Below the pieces are notes generated by a model, which saw nothing but the letters and a program-made list of their open reading frames with translations, was not told the DNA's origin and did no database searches. Both the position numbers and the translations under genes were made by a program. 64,000 nucleotides of DNA from Arion vulgaris (Eukaryota > Mollusca > Gastropoda > Stylommatophora > Arionidae): contig CM036774.1 in the NCBI GenBank assembly GCA_020796225.1, positions 24,663,192 to 24,727,191 of the forward strand. The letters run 5' to 3'. Positions 51,585 to 62,290 of this stretch are shown here, piece by piece (within the stretch, counting starts at the first letter, position 1; each line of letters opens with the position of its first letter).

Positions 51585-52572
51585 CGTTTCTGACATGGCG
51601 ATCGTGGCGTATCCGTTACAGTACATCGTCATCATCCACATTAAACGAGTCGTTGATTTTCTAGACATCATGTAGACATCAAAAGTAATTTGTCATTGCT
51701 TTTTGAACGGTGAGGTCTATTTTTACCGTTCGTAAAAATCTACGGAACAAATTTGCTTCCAAACTGCCCGCCGCGGAGTTTGAACCAGGGCTGCACAGAG
51801 CTGCTGGAGTGACAATAAGAGACAACATTAGAAATGAAGAAATCTGAAGAAGATTGGATGTGAAACTAATCTTCTTCTTCATCCTTCGCCCTAGAAGTTT
51901 AGGTCCGCCACCAATGCCTTCCAAGCTCGCTAACCAAGGAATCCTTTCAGATTCTCCCATGTTCTTCCGTCTCCATCTCGTCTCCATTTAAGAGAATGAA
52001 ATACAACCAACCACCAATAACAGCATACAATAAAAAGAGATCGGGTACTAGAGCTAAGGAAGACCAAGAAAAGATGGACAGACAATATCAAGTACACACT
52101 ACATAAACACGGATATAACACAACAAGGGCGACTCATCTAGCCCTAGAACGCAAATTAAAGCTCCCATCCCTACGCTTAACGGCAAGAGTGGACAGCCAA
52201 CTACATCTTCCACCTGGGAATAGACAATAAACTCCCGTCTCCTGGCGTACCAGTCATGCAATTCATAAAAAAAAAAACAGTTTAAATGGTTTGGACATCT
52301 GACAAGAATGCCCTGGTATCGCCTGCCCCAGAGAACCACACAGAAAAAGTATAACGAGCACAAAGAAAGAGGAAGAACACGCAAAGGATGGAGCGACGGC
52401 ATCAAGAACAGTCTTACGAAAATGAATAACAGCTTACAAAGTGCCTTAGAACAAGCACACACTACATCACCCTCCTCCTTTCTATAAAGGAGAAAATGGT
52501 GGAAGAGAAGAAGGAGACTCTGTGTTGTGATCGAGACCGCTACCGCTAAGCGACAGGACGCCCACCTAAGAC
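51585..52572 (-). repeat. SINE family E subtype split by LINE DNA
   Basis: SINE body at 51585-51790 ends in GAGTTTGAACCAGG. The rest of its tRNA-like head (GTGATCGAGACCGCTACCGC) reappears at 52515-52572. The 725 bases between are LINE fragments. Confidence 0.7.
51795..52500 (+). pseudogene. patchwork of LINE ORF2 tails
   Basis: RAAGVTIRDNIRNEEI (51800-51870), a minus-strand tail (51885-51990), MEYNQPPITAYNKKRSGTRA and GYNTTRATHLALERKLKL (51985-52225), then VMQFIKKKKQFKWFGHLTRM and PWYRLPQRTTQKKYNEHKER (52250-52470). Several frames and one orientation switch. Confidence 0.75.
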
Positions 52573-52696
52573 ACATACACCCATGTCTTGATGCTGGCTG
52601 CTTCTAAATATGAGTTAGTCATCACCATCATGTAACATGTCTGCTGGCTGTGGCGATCATGAATGTCAACAAGCGTGTATCTTTATAACCCTGATT

Positions 52697-52893
52697 AGCC
52701 CGCCTGCGTAGCGTGTCCGTAGCGCGTTGGACGACGGGTGAGAAGCCCCCAGTGAGTGCGGTTCAATTCCACGGGCTGGCAGAAAACCACAGGTTCTCCA
52801 GATTTATGGTTTTCGTGGCCGAACCGAAGGGTTACGATGTCCATGGCACCGAGCCGAAGTGCTGAAAGCTCAAGTGCTTCTGGATCGAAAAAA
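52697..52893 (+). repeat. SINE family C
   Basis: CCCGCCTGCGTAGCGTGTCC, GGTTCAATTCCACGGGCTGG and CCGAACCGAAGGGTTACGAT. A-rich 3' end. Confidence 0.85.
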
Positions 52894-53149
52894 AACCCAC
52901 TGATTATCTATTGACAGCGAGGAGCGTATGATCGAACGGATAAGAACGCGGGCTCACATTAGACTAGGTTCGATCCTGGTAAGGTCAAGTAGTTTAGCTC
53001 TGTCAAGTGCATACAGAAAATAATGTAACCTGAACAGATTTGCGGTGACTGAATTAGCAATGCGGCCATTAAATTCATCAGGCTCATGTTTCCCGTGTAT
53101 TACACAGCCCTAAAAAGCGGTAATACCGGCAGTAAAAACAGGTTTTATG
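52894..53149. other. unassigned spacer
   Basis: No recognised gene. A tRNA-like B box GGTTCGATCCTGG occurs at about 52968. Confidence 0.35.
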
Positions 53150-53610
53150 CCCGCCTGCCCAACGTGTTCGTAGCGCGTTGGACTACGGGTACGACCGAGT
53201 GGTTACCGGGGCCCAAATTTGGGGTGTAAAGAATAGAACCACTGTTACCTGAAATGCATGTCGTAAGAGGCGACTAAGGAGGTTTGGCTGAAATCGGATG
53301 CACATGTCCTAAAGTGTAGAAGTCTATGCGTTTAGGGGCCTGCCAAAACAATGTGCAACGTATACACGTTCTTGGCAAAGATCAAACATATCACAAAGAG
53401 TGATTAAAATTGCTCGTAAAGAACGAACGCAAAGAAGAAGAAGAAGACTACGGGTGACAAGTCCTTTGTGAGTGCGGGTTCAACTTCGCGAACTGGCAGA
53501 AAAGCCACAGGTTCCCCAGATTTACGGTGTTCGTGGCACCGAAGGGTTACGATGTCAATGACACCGAGCCGAAGAGCTTTCAGCTCAAGTGCTTCTGGAT
53601 CGAAAAAAAT
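53150..53610 (+). repeat. SINE family C split by a SINE B
   Basis: Left part CCCGCCTGCCCAACGTGTTC to GACTACGGGT. The right part resumes GACTACGGGTGACAAGTCCT. Confidence 0.9.
53190..53448 (+). repeat. SINE family B nested in SINE C
   Basis: Complete copy ending in (AAG)n. The duplicated target is GACTACGGGT, part of the tRNA-like head of the host SINE. Confidence 0.92.
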
Positions 53611-53817
53611 AACGAAAAAAATAGGTTTAAAAAATAAATTGGATCTCTTTAGATATTGACATTCTGTGTGCCATGAGTTTGTGTTCTCTGTTGTACTCTC
53701 TCTCTCTGGTTTCTCATTGATTATGATGATAGTTGTGAATTTAAAAGTCTAAATAAAATATGAACTGCAAGTTATATAATATTCAAACTAAATTACGAAT
53801 TTTCAATTCTTATTCTT

Positions 53818-54140
53818 CTGCGTTCTCACTAGATTGGGATTTCGGATTCTCTAATAAAGGCAGCCGTCTGTCTCAGATCATTAGCCACGCCATACAGTTT
53901 GTCTTGGACGCTGGTGTAAGTGGGCCACCTCTTTCTTCTCAGGTCTGCATACTGGGGGCAGTTCTGTAGGATATGTTCTGTTGTCATACTTGCTAAGCCA
54001 CAGAGGCACAGGTCGTTGGTGCCTATCTTGAATTTAGTGTACAGGTGGTGTCTCATTCTGTTGTGACCCGTCCGAAGGTGAAGTATGCTTCTGGTCCCAT
54101 CTGGACAGTTGGTAATATCCATCATTCTTGTTGTGTTGTG
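53818..54140 (-). pseudogene. LINE RNase H-type C-terminal fragment
   Basis: Open for 98 codons: LRTGHNRMRHHLYTKFKIG, LCLCGLASMTTEHILQNCPQ and RKRWPTYTSVQDKLYGV. This pattern follows RNase H in some non-LTR polyproteins. No RNase H catalytic residues are included. Confidence 0.8.
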
Positions 54141-54174
54141 GGTGTTCTTTATCCCACTTTGCTTTGTAGTGAAT

Positions 54175-54460
54175 TTTCAATTCAAATGTTGTATCAATCT
54201 AACATATGCTAGCGAGAGTTGGAAAATGACTAAAGATATAGAAAGCAAGTTGAATGCATTTGAAAGAAGATGTCTGTGAAAAATAATGACTATAAAATGG
54301 AAAGAATTCAGGAGAAGTGATGAAATCTGAGAAATGTCTGGTCAACCAATAGTAACAACTGTTTTAAGAAGGAGAAGATGGAGATATGTTGGACATACTC
54401 TGAGAAGAAAGGATGAAAGAGTCACAAGGCAATTGAAAAGACTGTTTTAGAAAACTCTTC
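54175..54460 (+). pseudogene. LINE ORF2 fragment, unexpanded relative of the 78-bp array
   Basis: SESWKMTKDIESKLNAFERR, MSGQPIVTT and RRRRWRYVGHTLRRKDERVT. Same order as 23140-23525 without the triplication. Confidence 0.8.
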
Positions 54461-54539
54461 TTATCCTAAACGATGTGAGACAAAACAGGATTACAGATAA
54501 GAAGAAGTAGAAGAAGAAAGAAGAAGTTACAAATAAGAA

Positions 54540-55185
54540 AGAGAAAATTGAAGTATTTTAAACATATAAAAAGACACGAAAGGTTGGAGAATTCCATTAT
54601 GGAATGGGAAATCCCGATAAATAGGAGGACAGGAAGACAACGGAGTACTACTTCCATGTAGTTAGATTGGGGACAATCAAAGTCTAGCGTAGCAAACCGC
54701 AACAATAGTGGACGGTAGGCAAACTAAGTAGTCAAAAAAAAATACAGGTAACCTGGGTGGATGACGTTCAACAATCCTGGAGGGTAGGTCGTCTTACGAT
54801 CGCTAACCTAAAGAAAAATAGCAACATGCTGCCTTGCAGGTCGGATGGGGACAGTCAAAGACTGATGGAGAGCGAACCCAGTAAACGCTGGTTGAAATCG
54901 GCACATCGCTGAAGGACAAGCACTAGAGCTCCAAGTGATACTGAAGATTGTGACGTAAAACAAACGTTCTTGTCAAAGGCTGTTTATATATCACAATATG
55001 AATGATCAAAATGCTAAAAAGAACGATCGCGAAAGAAAAAGAGAGACCACGGAGAAGATAGATTCATGATGTAACTGATGATTTGAGAATGATGACTGCA
55101 GAGGAGGAACATCTGGTTTATGAGAGAGAGAAAATCCGAGAGACCTGAGGTGGGAAATCCCTGTTTAGGACAAGATATTGGATGA
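54540..55185 (+). pseudogene. LINE ORF2 tail split by a family-H element
   Basis: LKYFKHIKRHERLENSIMEW at 54545-54640. The tail resumes at 55045 as RRPRRR.IHDVTDDLRMMTAE and ends near GATGATG. Confidence 0.75.
54650..55045 (+). repeat. SINE-like family H
   Basis: Matches 26446-26892 over its length (GTTAGATTGGGGACAATCAA; AACCCAGTAAACGCTGGTTG), ending CGATCGCGAAAGAAAAAGAG. Confidence 0.8.
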
Positions 55186-55189
55186 TGTG

Positions 55190-55590
55190 AACTTTCACCT
55201 TTCTGCAACTCACTAAAATGTAGCCATTTTTAGCAGTTGCTGATCTAACTAATTTGCCAATGGTAAGTTCTAAGTTGGATTTCATCATTCCGAGACCAGA
55301 CCTCCTGTGTACCTATATTTAACCTGCGCAGTCACGACATTATCCATAGATAAAACTGTTCTAAAAGCACTGATTACCGACCAGCTGACATTCCATTCTA
55401 TAAATAGCCAGTAAGTTTGACGTCAGTGAAAATTCTACAAGTTAAAGACAGAAAACGGTACTTCGATACAGTGGACACAAAGCAAAAGACCGTTCACGCA
55501 AAAGGTGGATCTTAAAGATAACAGAGGTGGCGAAAAACACTATTTATGAAGAAGCTCGCACTAAAGTAAAAAATATTTTTCAAATACGGT
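55190..55590. other. unassigned spacer
   Basis: No gene or repeat recognised. Confidence 0.35.
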
Positions 55591-55591
55591 G

Positions 55592-56328
55592 TTATGCCCG
55601 TATTTTAATTGTCCTTCGGAGCACGGTGGGTGCTGTGGTCAACATCACGCCCTCAGCCTTTACTTCCTAGTGTTTTTCCTGGTGCCCAATTGAGACTGGG
55701 TCGTTGCTCTCTCTCTTTAGCCTGTTACGCCCTTGGCGTTTAGGGCAGTAACAAACGCACACCATTCGTCCCTGTTCATGACCTTCCTCTGTATTGTGTT
55801 CCAGCTATGATTCATTTCCTTCAGTTCTTGCTCTATCGTTCTCCTCCAGGTTGTCTTGGGTCTTCCACGCTTTCGCCTACCCTCTGGAGTCCATCTCAGT
55901 GCAGTTTTCATGTCGGAGCCAGTCTCCATGAGCATCACGTCCAATCCATCTCCAGCGTCGTCTTCGGATGATAGTGCCCATATTTTCTTGTTGGCATCGT
56001 GCAAGCAATTCTTGGTTCGAGACAGTAGTCGGCCAGTACACGCGTAAGATTTTTCGCAGACAAGTTGTATGAAAGGAGTCTGGACATATCCTGTTCTGTC
56101 ATTCTCCAGCATTCCAATCCGTACAGCAATGTTGACAACACACAGCTGTTGTAGATATTAGTCCTGGTTCTGATGCTGTATTGGGCAGATTTCCAGGCGG
56201 TCTGAAGGGTTATGAATGCACTTCGAGAGCCGTTGCGGTCGGAATAAATTCCACACCAATTGAAATTGAAACCAGACCACCAGCCTAAGAGGCGCGTTCA
56301 CTAACAACTACACTACTGCGGCTCTCTC
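55592..56328 (-). repeat. SINE family G split by a LINE fragment
   Basis: Body at 55592-55702 (CATCACGCCCTCAGCCTTTA). The head side resumes at about 56195 (GAGAGCCGTTGCGGTCGGAA to CACTACTGCGGCTCTC). Confidence 0.75.
55705..56190 (-). pseudogene. LINE ORF2 C-terminus inside a SINE G
   Basis: Open for 131 codons: LTRVLADYCLEPRIACTMPT (shifted frame), LMETGSDMKTALRWTPEGRR, KRGRPKTTWRRTIEQELKEM and NTIQRKVMNRDEWCAFV. Stop after LNAKGVTG. Near-copy of 26905-27200. Confidence 0.85.
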
Positions 56329-56449
56329 ACATACAATTTCGTTCTAGAATGCTCTTCTTGTCCTGACGCTGTGAGGCAAAACTGGATTATAGAAAAGAAG
56401 GACAGTTAGGGATAGACGTTTCATCGTTCGGTGGTTTATTTCTTTTTAT

Positions 56450-56620
56450 TCTTCAACAATTCCATATCGACCAGTTGCGAAACCACTGCTTGTGATCTAT
56501 ATTTGATCTGAGTCTAAGATCGATTGTACGTTGTGTCAGCTATGCGCCTACAAGTAGGCCAGCACATCCAATTTCTACGAAGATTTTAATTTACTAGGGT
56601 AGCTTCCCTAACCGACCATT
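56450..56620 (-). repeat. SINE family A, truncated
   Basis: TATCGACCAGTTGCGAAACC and GCGCCTACAAGTAGGCCAGC. The core is missing. Confidence 0.75.
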
Positions 56621-56674
56621 CTGTTGCTGCCATATTCTAGTTGAGCATCGTGATGTGTTTTATTTTTGCCTCAC

Positions 56675-56830
56675 ACCTTCATGATAAATAGAGATTTCTA
56701 GAACTGGTTTCACACTTTCATGATCAATTGAGATTTCTAGAACTGGTTTCATACCTTCATGATAAATAGAGATTTCTAGAACTCGCTTCTCACCGGCATG
56801 ATGAATAGAGATTTTTAGAACTGGTTTATG
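56675..56830. repeat. 39-bp minisatellite (TAGAGATTTCTAGAACTGGT...)
   Basis: Four units in the order CACCTTCATGATAAA, TAGAGATTTCTAGAACTGG. Confidence 0.85.
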
Positions 56831-56879
56831 AGTGCGCTTCATAAATGGTGTTTTCTCCTACCTCTGTTATTTCTGTGCT

Positions 56880-57145
56880 CTACCTTTTGCGCAGTTCGTA
56901 GCTAGGAATCCTGGCCAAGATCGCCAAATGTGCGCTCTAAACAAAAGAGGAACCCGCATAGCTGAGAATCATCGTGCCGTTGAGGCACCGAGAAAACGAG
57001 CTGCGCGAAAAGACAGAACACACAACACACACATGTCTAATCTTGATCATTTATGCCCCAGCTGTGGTAGGGGATTCTGTTCCAGGATTGGACTCTACAG
57101 TCACCTCCGCACACACCAGAGAGGTGTAACAGCACACGTCTGAGA
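56880..57145 (+). pseudogene. LINE C-terminal tail with a C2H2 zinc finger
   Basis: NPGQDRQMCALNKRGTRIAE, then a well-formed finger: C57057-region CPSCGRGFCSRIGLYSHLRT followed by H, with Cys-X2-Cys and His-X3-His spacing. It ends RGVTAHV and stop. It is part of a LINE polyprotein tail rather than a host gene: the same tail, decayed, is at 21.7 kb. Confidence 0.65.
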
Positions 57146-57194
57146 TTGTTTTCATCATCGCTTTGCGGTGGACGGCTATTAAGTTAAATTAATT

Positions 57195-57432
57195 GCATAT
57201 CCTTTACAGGACTTTGCGAATCAACCCCAGCTCATTAACGCTGCTTGTAATTTTTCTAGGCATTATTATGTTCAGTAGTTTGCCATTGCTTTCTGAACGG
57301 GTGGTGCCATCGTCCTTTGTAAAAATCCACGCGAAACAATTTGAAAACAAATAGTCCGCAGTGGGATTCGAACTCAGAACGTCGGGGTTAATAGACCGAG
57401 TCACTATCCCTAAGCCACAGACGCAACCGGAC
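57195..57432 (-). repeat. SINE family E
   Basis: TTGCTTTCTGAACGGGTGGT body, head GATTCGAACTCAGAACGTCG. Confidence 0.85.
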
Positions 57433-57439
57433 GGCTATT

Positions 57440-57530
57440 AGCTCGTACAATAGTCGCCTCTTACGACATGCCTTGTATGTCGCAGTGTAATTATTCTTTG
57501 TTCCCCTAGCGAGCCCCGGAAACATACGGG
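57440..57530 (-). repeat. SINE family A fragment
   Basis: Core TCGCCTCTTACGACATGCCT, then CGAGCCCCGGAAACATACGG. Confidence 0.75.
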
Positions 57531-57784
57531 CGAGATTGGTATACACCACATGATGATGATGACTAATCGTGATAACGTCATTTTTATTTCTGTCGTTCGG
57601 AATAGTAATACATAATGTAATACTTGGATAACAGATAACACGTTATAGATACCTTGTTATTGGTCTTGTAATACATAAACTATAACAAGTAGATACAATG
57701 AAGAACCAGGATACGACCTGTCAATTGTCATCATCATGTCTAACTTCATTCGTAGAAACAATTAGTAATCAAGTAGTTTATCCC

Positions 57785-58010
57785 TTCTGGAACTTGGCTC
57801 CCATGACAGCAGTCCTGAAAAACTCTCTGATCTATGCAAGTTGACGGCTAGCAGTCATTCTCAGATCTTCAATAACATCTTGACCCATCGTCTTAGCTTC
57901 ATCCGTTCTTCTTTCCAGGCACCATTACTTCCAAAATTATCTTCTCTAGGCACTCATATTGTTTAATGTGTCCGAATATTTAATTTTCCTTGATATTATG
58001 CCAATTATTA
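57785..58010 (-). pseudogene. LINE ORF2 C-terminal tail
   Basis: Minus strand: TMGQDVIEDLRMTAS, REFFRTAVMGAKFQKG. Related to the tail at 10171-10468. Confidence 0.75.
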
Positions 58011-58044
58011 TAATAGATTAAATTATATACATTTATACATTTTT

Positions 58045-58245
58045 AGAGCGTCTCTGTGGCTAAGTGGTTAAACTCTTTGCCTTCTGAGTCGAAGGTCGTG
58101 GGTTCGAGTCCGGACCGCGTCATTCTGTTCACGAGTGCAGTTTTTTACAGAGATCCCTAGGATTGTTGCTGGAGCTACGGAGTTCGTGCTTGTGCAATAC
58201 TCTCGGCAGGTGGCGTGCCATTTCTCGAGCAGGGATCGAGCCGTT
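58045..58245 (+). repeat. SINE family D, best copy
   Basis: A box TGGCTAAGTGGTTAAAC, B box GGGTTCGAGTCCGGACCG. The body reads CCCTAGGATTGTTGCTGGAG. Confidence 0.9.
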
Positions 58246-58354
58246 TGGGCAAGGCACATTTTCCATATCAACCCCAGTCTAGGCACACATATATATAAGA
58301 CTTATGTATGAGCTGACAGACAAGCAGAGAAAAAGTGAAACTTCAGAGTTGTCA

Positions 58355-58685
58355 AGTAAACCTTGTCAATTGACCGTCTGTAAAGTTGTCACATAAAACA
58401 CTTGTCAATTGACCGTCTGTAAAGTTGTCACAGTAAAACTTTCAATTGCGTCTGTAAAGTTGTCAAGTCAAAACACTTGTCAATTGACCGTCTGTAAAGT
58501 TGTCAAGTAAACACTTGCAATTGACCGTCTGTAAGTTGTCACAGTATTAAACACTTGTCAATTGACCGTCTTAAAGTTGTCAAAGTAAAACGTCATTGAC
58601 CGTCTGTAAGTTGTCAAAGTAAAACTGTCAATGACGTCTGTAAAGTTGTCAAAGTAAAACACTTGTCAATTGACCGTCTGTAATG
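58355..58685. repeat. 40-bp minisatellite (ACTTGTCAATTGACCGTCTG...)
   Basis: About eight units with TAAAGTTGTCACAGTAAAAC. The middle units have small deletions. Confidence 0.9.
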
Positions 58686-58704
58686 ACTAAAAAGGCGATA
58701 TATA

Positions 58705-59040
58705 TATTGATCGATTGATTGATAGGACCATCATAATTGCACATCAGTGAGTAATCATGTGTGTTCCCATATCTTTTTTACACATGAAGATCTCAGCAGC
58801 AGTGCACGAACTCCTTAGCAACGGCGATGGTCATCTATGTAATTTCCAAGATGGTAAAAATATTTTGTAGAAATTTTTATTTGTAATCTTTTTTTAATAA
58901 ATTTTGCCTAGGCAGCGGCTTTCCAGCCTCCTCTTCTCGATTTTGAATTGCCAAGGGCTCTTTCTACGTGCTCAAATTGAACACAGGACCTACGATTTAT
59001 CGCCCGACTCTGATAGGACTATGAACTTGACCTCACCTAC
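58705..59040 (-). repeat. SINE family F
   Basis: Left end is a GATTGATTGA-type tail. The body runs GAAGATCTCAGCAGCAGTGC to CTTGACCTCACCTACAC. Confidence 0.85.
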
Positions 59041-59137
59041 ACTAAAATCATGAATATCTGCAGAAATGTACCGAACCGAGTATCTTTTGCACGAGAGTCG
59101 AACACATAAACTCTACGCCACAGTGTGCCAATTGGAG

Positions 59138-59207
59138 CGGACATCAAGAGAGAGGAAGTGCTGGAAGAAATTTGTTGAAGACCTGTGCTCCGATGGGAGC
59201 TGAAAAA
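59138..59207 (+). pseudogene. LINE ORF2 extreme C-terminus
   Basis: RERKCWKKFVEDLCSDGS and stop, equivalent to the end of 17392-18050. Confidence 0.6.
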
Positions 59208-59309
59208 TAAAGAAGTAGAGATAGAAAACAAAGACTTGAAGAAAATATAACGAATGTATCATTGGTTGAAACACGTTATGAATAATTAAGTTATCGCAGT
59301 ACAAAACAC

Positions 59310-59624
59310 TGGATTCCTAAACTCAGTGTAGGTGAGATCGAGTTCCTAGTCATATCGGAGACGGTCGATAAAACGTAGTTCCTGTGTTCAATTTGAACAC
59401 GTAAAAGAACTCTTGGCAGTTCAAATTCGAAAAGAGCAGGTTGGAAAGCCGCTGCCTGTGCAGAATTCATTAGAAAACTTAAAAATAAATTCCTATAAAA
59501 TAGTTTCACCATCGCTACCCTCACCGGTGCTATGAAGTTCGTCCACTGCTGCTGAGATCTTCCTGTGTAATAAAGAGATTGGCGAACATATGGTTACTCA
59601 CTGAAGTGAAATGATCATGGACCC

Positions 59625-59656
<32 letters not shown>

Positions 59657-59660
59657 CTTG
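59310..59660 (+). repeat. SINE family F with (ATCA)n tail
   Basis: Body from CTCAGTGTAGGTGAGATCGA, ending in eight CAAT/ATCA tetramers (59620-59655). This defines the family 3' tail. Confidence 0.9.
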
Positions 59661-59869
59661 AATAAATCTAGTATCATTTCTGAATCCTGCAATTACGTTT
59701 TACAACATATATAAGACAGAGATAAAATATGAACATAATACTTACATGAGAGAAAATGTGCAGAATGATGTGCAAACAATTAATACATACTTATCTATTA
59801 TCTGCAAATTCAGTTCATGTCTGCAACGGTGGTTCTCAAAATTTGGGTGATAATGACCACAAACAAAGA

Positions 59870-60292
59870 CCATGAAAATGAAAATCGTGGCATATCCTAA
59901 GGACGTAGTCATTAACTACAGTAAACGAGTCGTTGAGTTTCTAGGTAGCACTTATACGTTCAGTAGTTTGTCATTGCTTTCTGAAAGTTAGTTAGTTAGT
60001 TTGTTCCTTTCGTGCCAAATTCGGCATATAGGGCAGAGGTTTTAGATCTCCATGTGATGCGGTTCGTTGCTAGCAGTTGGAGATCTTGTATGGTTTTACA
60101 TCCCAATAGTTTACTTTCTTGTAGGATTGTTCTTCGAAGAGTGGGTAAAAGTTTCTGAAAGGTGAGGTCTATTTTTAACTTTTGTAAAAGTCCCACGGAA
60201 ACGAACTTGCTCACGGTGGGGTTTGAACCAGATACGCTTAGGTTTGTGATCGAGCTCACTACCGCTTGAGCTACAGAAATACGTTTTTTGTT
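59870..60292 (-). repeat. SINE family E split by a LINE tail
   Basis: 3' half at 59870-59985. The head half is at 60148-60292 (subtype with GGTTTGAACCAGA on plus). The LINE tail between may be an insertion or a junction of two SINEs. Confidence 0.65.
59986..60145 (-). pseudogene. LINE ORF2 tail
   Basis: Minus strand: IQDLQLLATNRITWRSKTSA, LYAEFGTKGTN, stop. A GTTA tract forms its 3' end. Confidence 0.55.
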
Positions 60293-60529
60293 TGTTTTTT
60301 CCACAAAGTTGACACAACACAAACATCCAATGTCACTACCAGAGATCAAGACACATATCAAATGAAAATAGAGTTGTGTTGGAGGCAACAAAAACCCACA
60401 GCAAACACCCACACGATCATATCTGAAGACTAGAAGCAGAATACAGCATACACCAATCTTTCGCCTCAGAACAGGTCACTGGAGGCTCAACCATCACATG
60501 CACCGAATAAATCCTGCTCAGACTGCACA

Positions 60530-60752
60530 GTGTACATGTCAGACAGAAACATAGACTCCAGAGCACAGCCTGCTGTCCTGTCCATCATACATACACTAAC
60601 GAAATTGAAACATGGCCTCGTGGACAGAAGCTTACAGAGTGTACTGTCAGACAGAAACACAGACTCCAGAGCACAGCCTGCTGTCCTGTCCATCATAGAT
60701 ACACTAACGAAATTGAAACATGGCTTCATGGACGAAGCTTACAGAGTAAGCT
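60530..60752. repeat. 108-bp in-frame tandem duplication
   Basis: GTCAGACAGAAACATAGACT begins at 60538 and again at 60646. The two copies are about 95% alike. The surrounding plus-strand ORF (60530-60886) stays open across both but ends in SINE F sequence, so coding is doubtful. Confidence 0.85.
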
Positions 60753-60754
60753 AT

Positions 60755-61190
60755 AGGGATTACGTGGTTGATAGAACCACCAACATTGCACTCCAGTTAG
60801 TAACCATGTGTGCTCCGATCTATTTCTTACACATCAAGATCTCAGCGGCAGTGCACGGGCTCCGTAGCACCGACGAGGGTCCATGATGTAATTTTGAAAA
60901 TGGTGAAGATATTTTTGTAGGAATTTTATTGTAATCTTTTCTAATGAATTTTGCCTGGGCAGCGGCTTTCAAACCTGTTCTCGATTTTGAACTGCCAGGG
61001 TTCTTTTACGTGCTCAAATTGAACACGGAACCTACGTTTTTTCGTCCGTCTCCGATAGAACTAGGAACTCGATCTCCCCTACACTGAGATTAGAGATCTC
61101 TGGAAAAATATCTAGGTGGCTCCACGAGGGAACGAACCTGGTACCTTTTGGCACTAGAGACGAATATCTAACCTCTACACCACAGAGACT
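60755..61190 (-). repeat. SINE family F, full length
   Basis: Head at the right end on minus (CTCTGTGGTGTAGAGGTTAG, B box AGGTTCGTTCCCTCG), body as in 524-945. The left end is GTGGTTGATAGA. Confidence 0.88.
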
Positions 61191-61194
61191 AGTT

Positions 61195-61762
61195 CATACG
61201 AACTATATCGAAGAACTATATCGAAGAACTATATCGAAGAACTATATCGAAGAACTATATTGAAGAACTATATCGAAGAACTATATCGAAGAACTATCGA
61301 AGAACTATATCGAAGAACTATATCGAAGAACTATATCGAAGAACTGTATCGAAGAACTATATCGAAGAACTATATCGAAGAACTATCGAAGAACTATATC
61401 GAAGAATATCGAAGAACAATATCGAAGAACTATATCGAAGAACTATATCGAAGAACTATATCAAAGAACTATCGAAGAACTATATCGAAGAACTATATCG
61501 AAGAACAATATCGAAGAACTATCAAAGAACTATATCGAAGAACTATATCGAAGAACTATATCGAAGAACTATAGAAGAACTATATCGAAGAACAATATCG
61601 AAGAACTATATCGAAGAACTAAACTAACTATATCGAAGAACTAAACTAACTATATCGAAGAACTAAACTAACTATATCGAAGAAACTAACTATATCAGAC
61701 TAACTAACTATATCGAAGAACTATGCGAACTATATCGAAGAACTCACCAACTATTTAGAGAA
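61195..61762. repeat. 13-bp minisatellite (GAACTATATCGAA)
   Basis: About 40 units, changing to GAACTAAACTAACTATATC variants after 61620. It begins flush with the tRNA-like end of SINE F. Confidence 0.95.
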
Positions 61763-61844
61763 GTATCGAACATTCTATTTTAAAAACCATTGCCGAAAGA
61801 TTTGTCAGACAACCTTGCTTAGATGTTGAACAGTCTGCGTGGTG

Positions 61845-62290
61845 CGTGGGCTCGCAGGGGAGCAAAGAATAGTACCACTGCAACCTACAAGACATGTCGT
61901 AAGAGGCGACTGAGGTAGGATCTAAGGAAGTTTCCTAGTAAATTAAAAACATCACAGAAATGGGATGTTCTGGCATACTTGATGGAGCATAACTTGCACA
62001 ACATACATGAGATCAGGTACTAGAGCTAAGGGAAGACCAAGAGAAAGATGGATAGACAATATCATGACCACACTACATAAACACGATATAACACAACAAG
62101 GGCGACTCATCTGGTCCTAGAATGCAAATTAAAGCTCCCATCCCTACGCTTAACGATAAGAGTGGACAACCAATTCTATCTTCCATCTGGGGAATAGATA
62201 ATAGACAATCGCTCTTAGGCTCAGATCACATACAAATCACACAGAGTGGTTAACAAGTTGTCGATATGGAGCGTTGAAGAAGAAGACTGA
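61845..62290 (+). repeat. SINE family A split by a LINE fragment
   Basis: Left part 61845-62003 with the core ACATGTCGTAAGAGGCGACT. The right part 62203-62290 has CAATCGCTCTTAGGCTCAGA and a GAAGAAGAAG tail. Confidence 0.85.
62005..62203 (+). pseudogene. LINE ORF2 tail inside SINE A
   Basis: RSGTRAKGRPRERWIDNI, YNTTRATHLVLECKLKL. Same LINE type as 51985-52225. Confidence 0.75.

Noticed and set aside
55717..56112. 131-residue ORF as an independent gene
   Set aside because: It is a LINE ORF2 C-terminus (KRGRPKTTWRR) with a near-copy at 26.9 kb, inserted into a SINE.
56832..57143. Host C2H2 zinc-finger gene
   Set aside because: Only one finger, no splice or promoter context, and a decayed copy of the same tail at 21.7 kb points to a LINE polyprotein end.
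58045..58120. tRNA gene with good A and B boxes
   Set aside because: The anticodon arm and acceptor stem do not fold as a tRNA, and the same head is attached to a shared SINE body in several copies.
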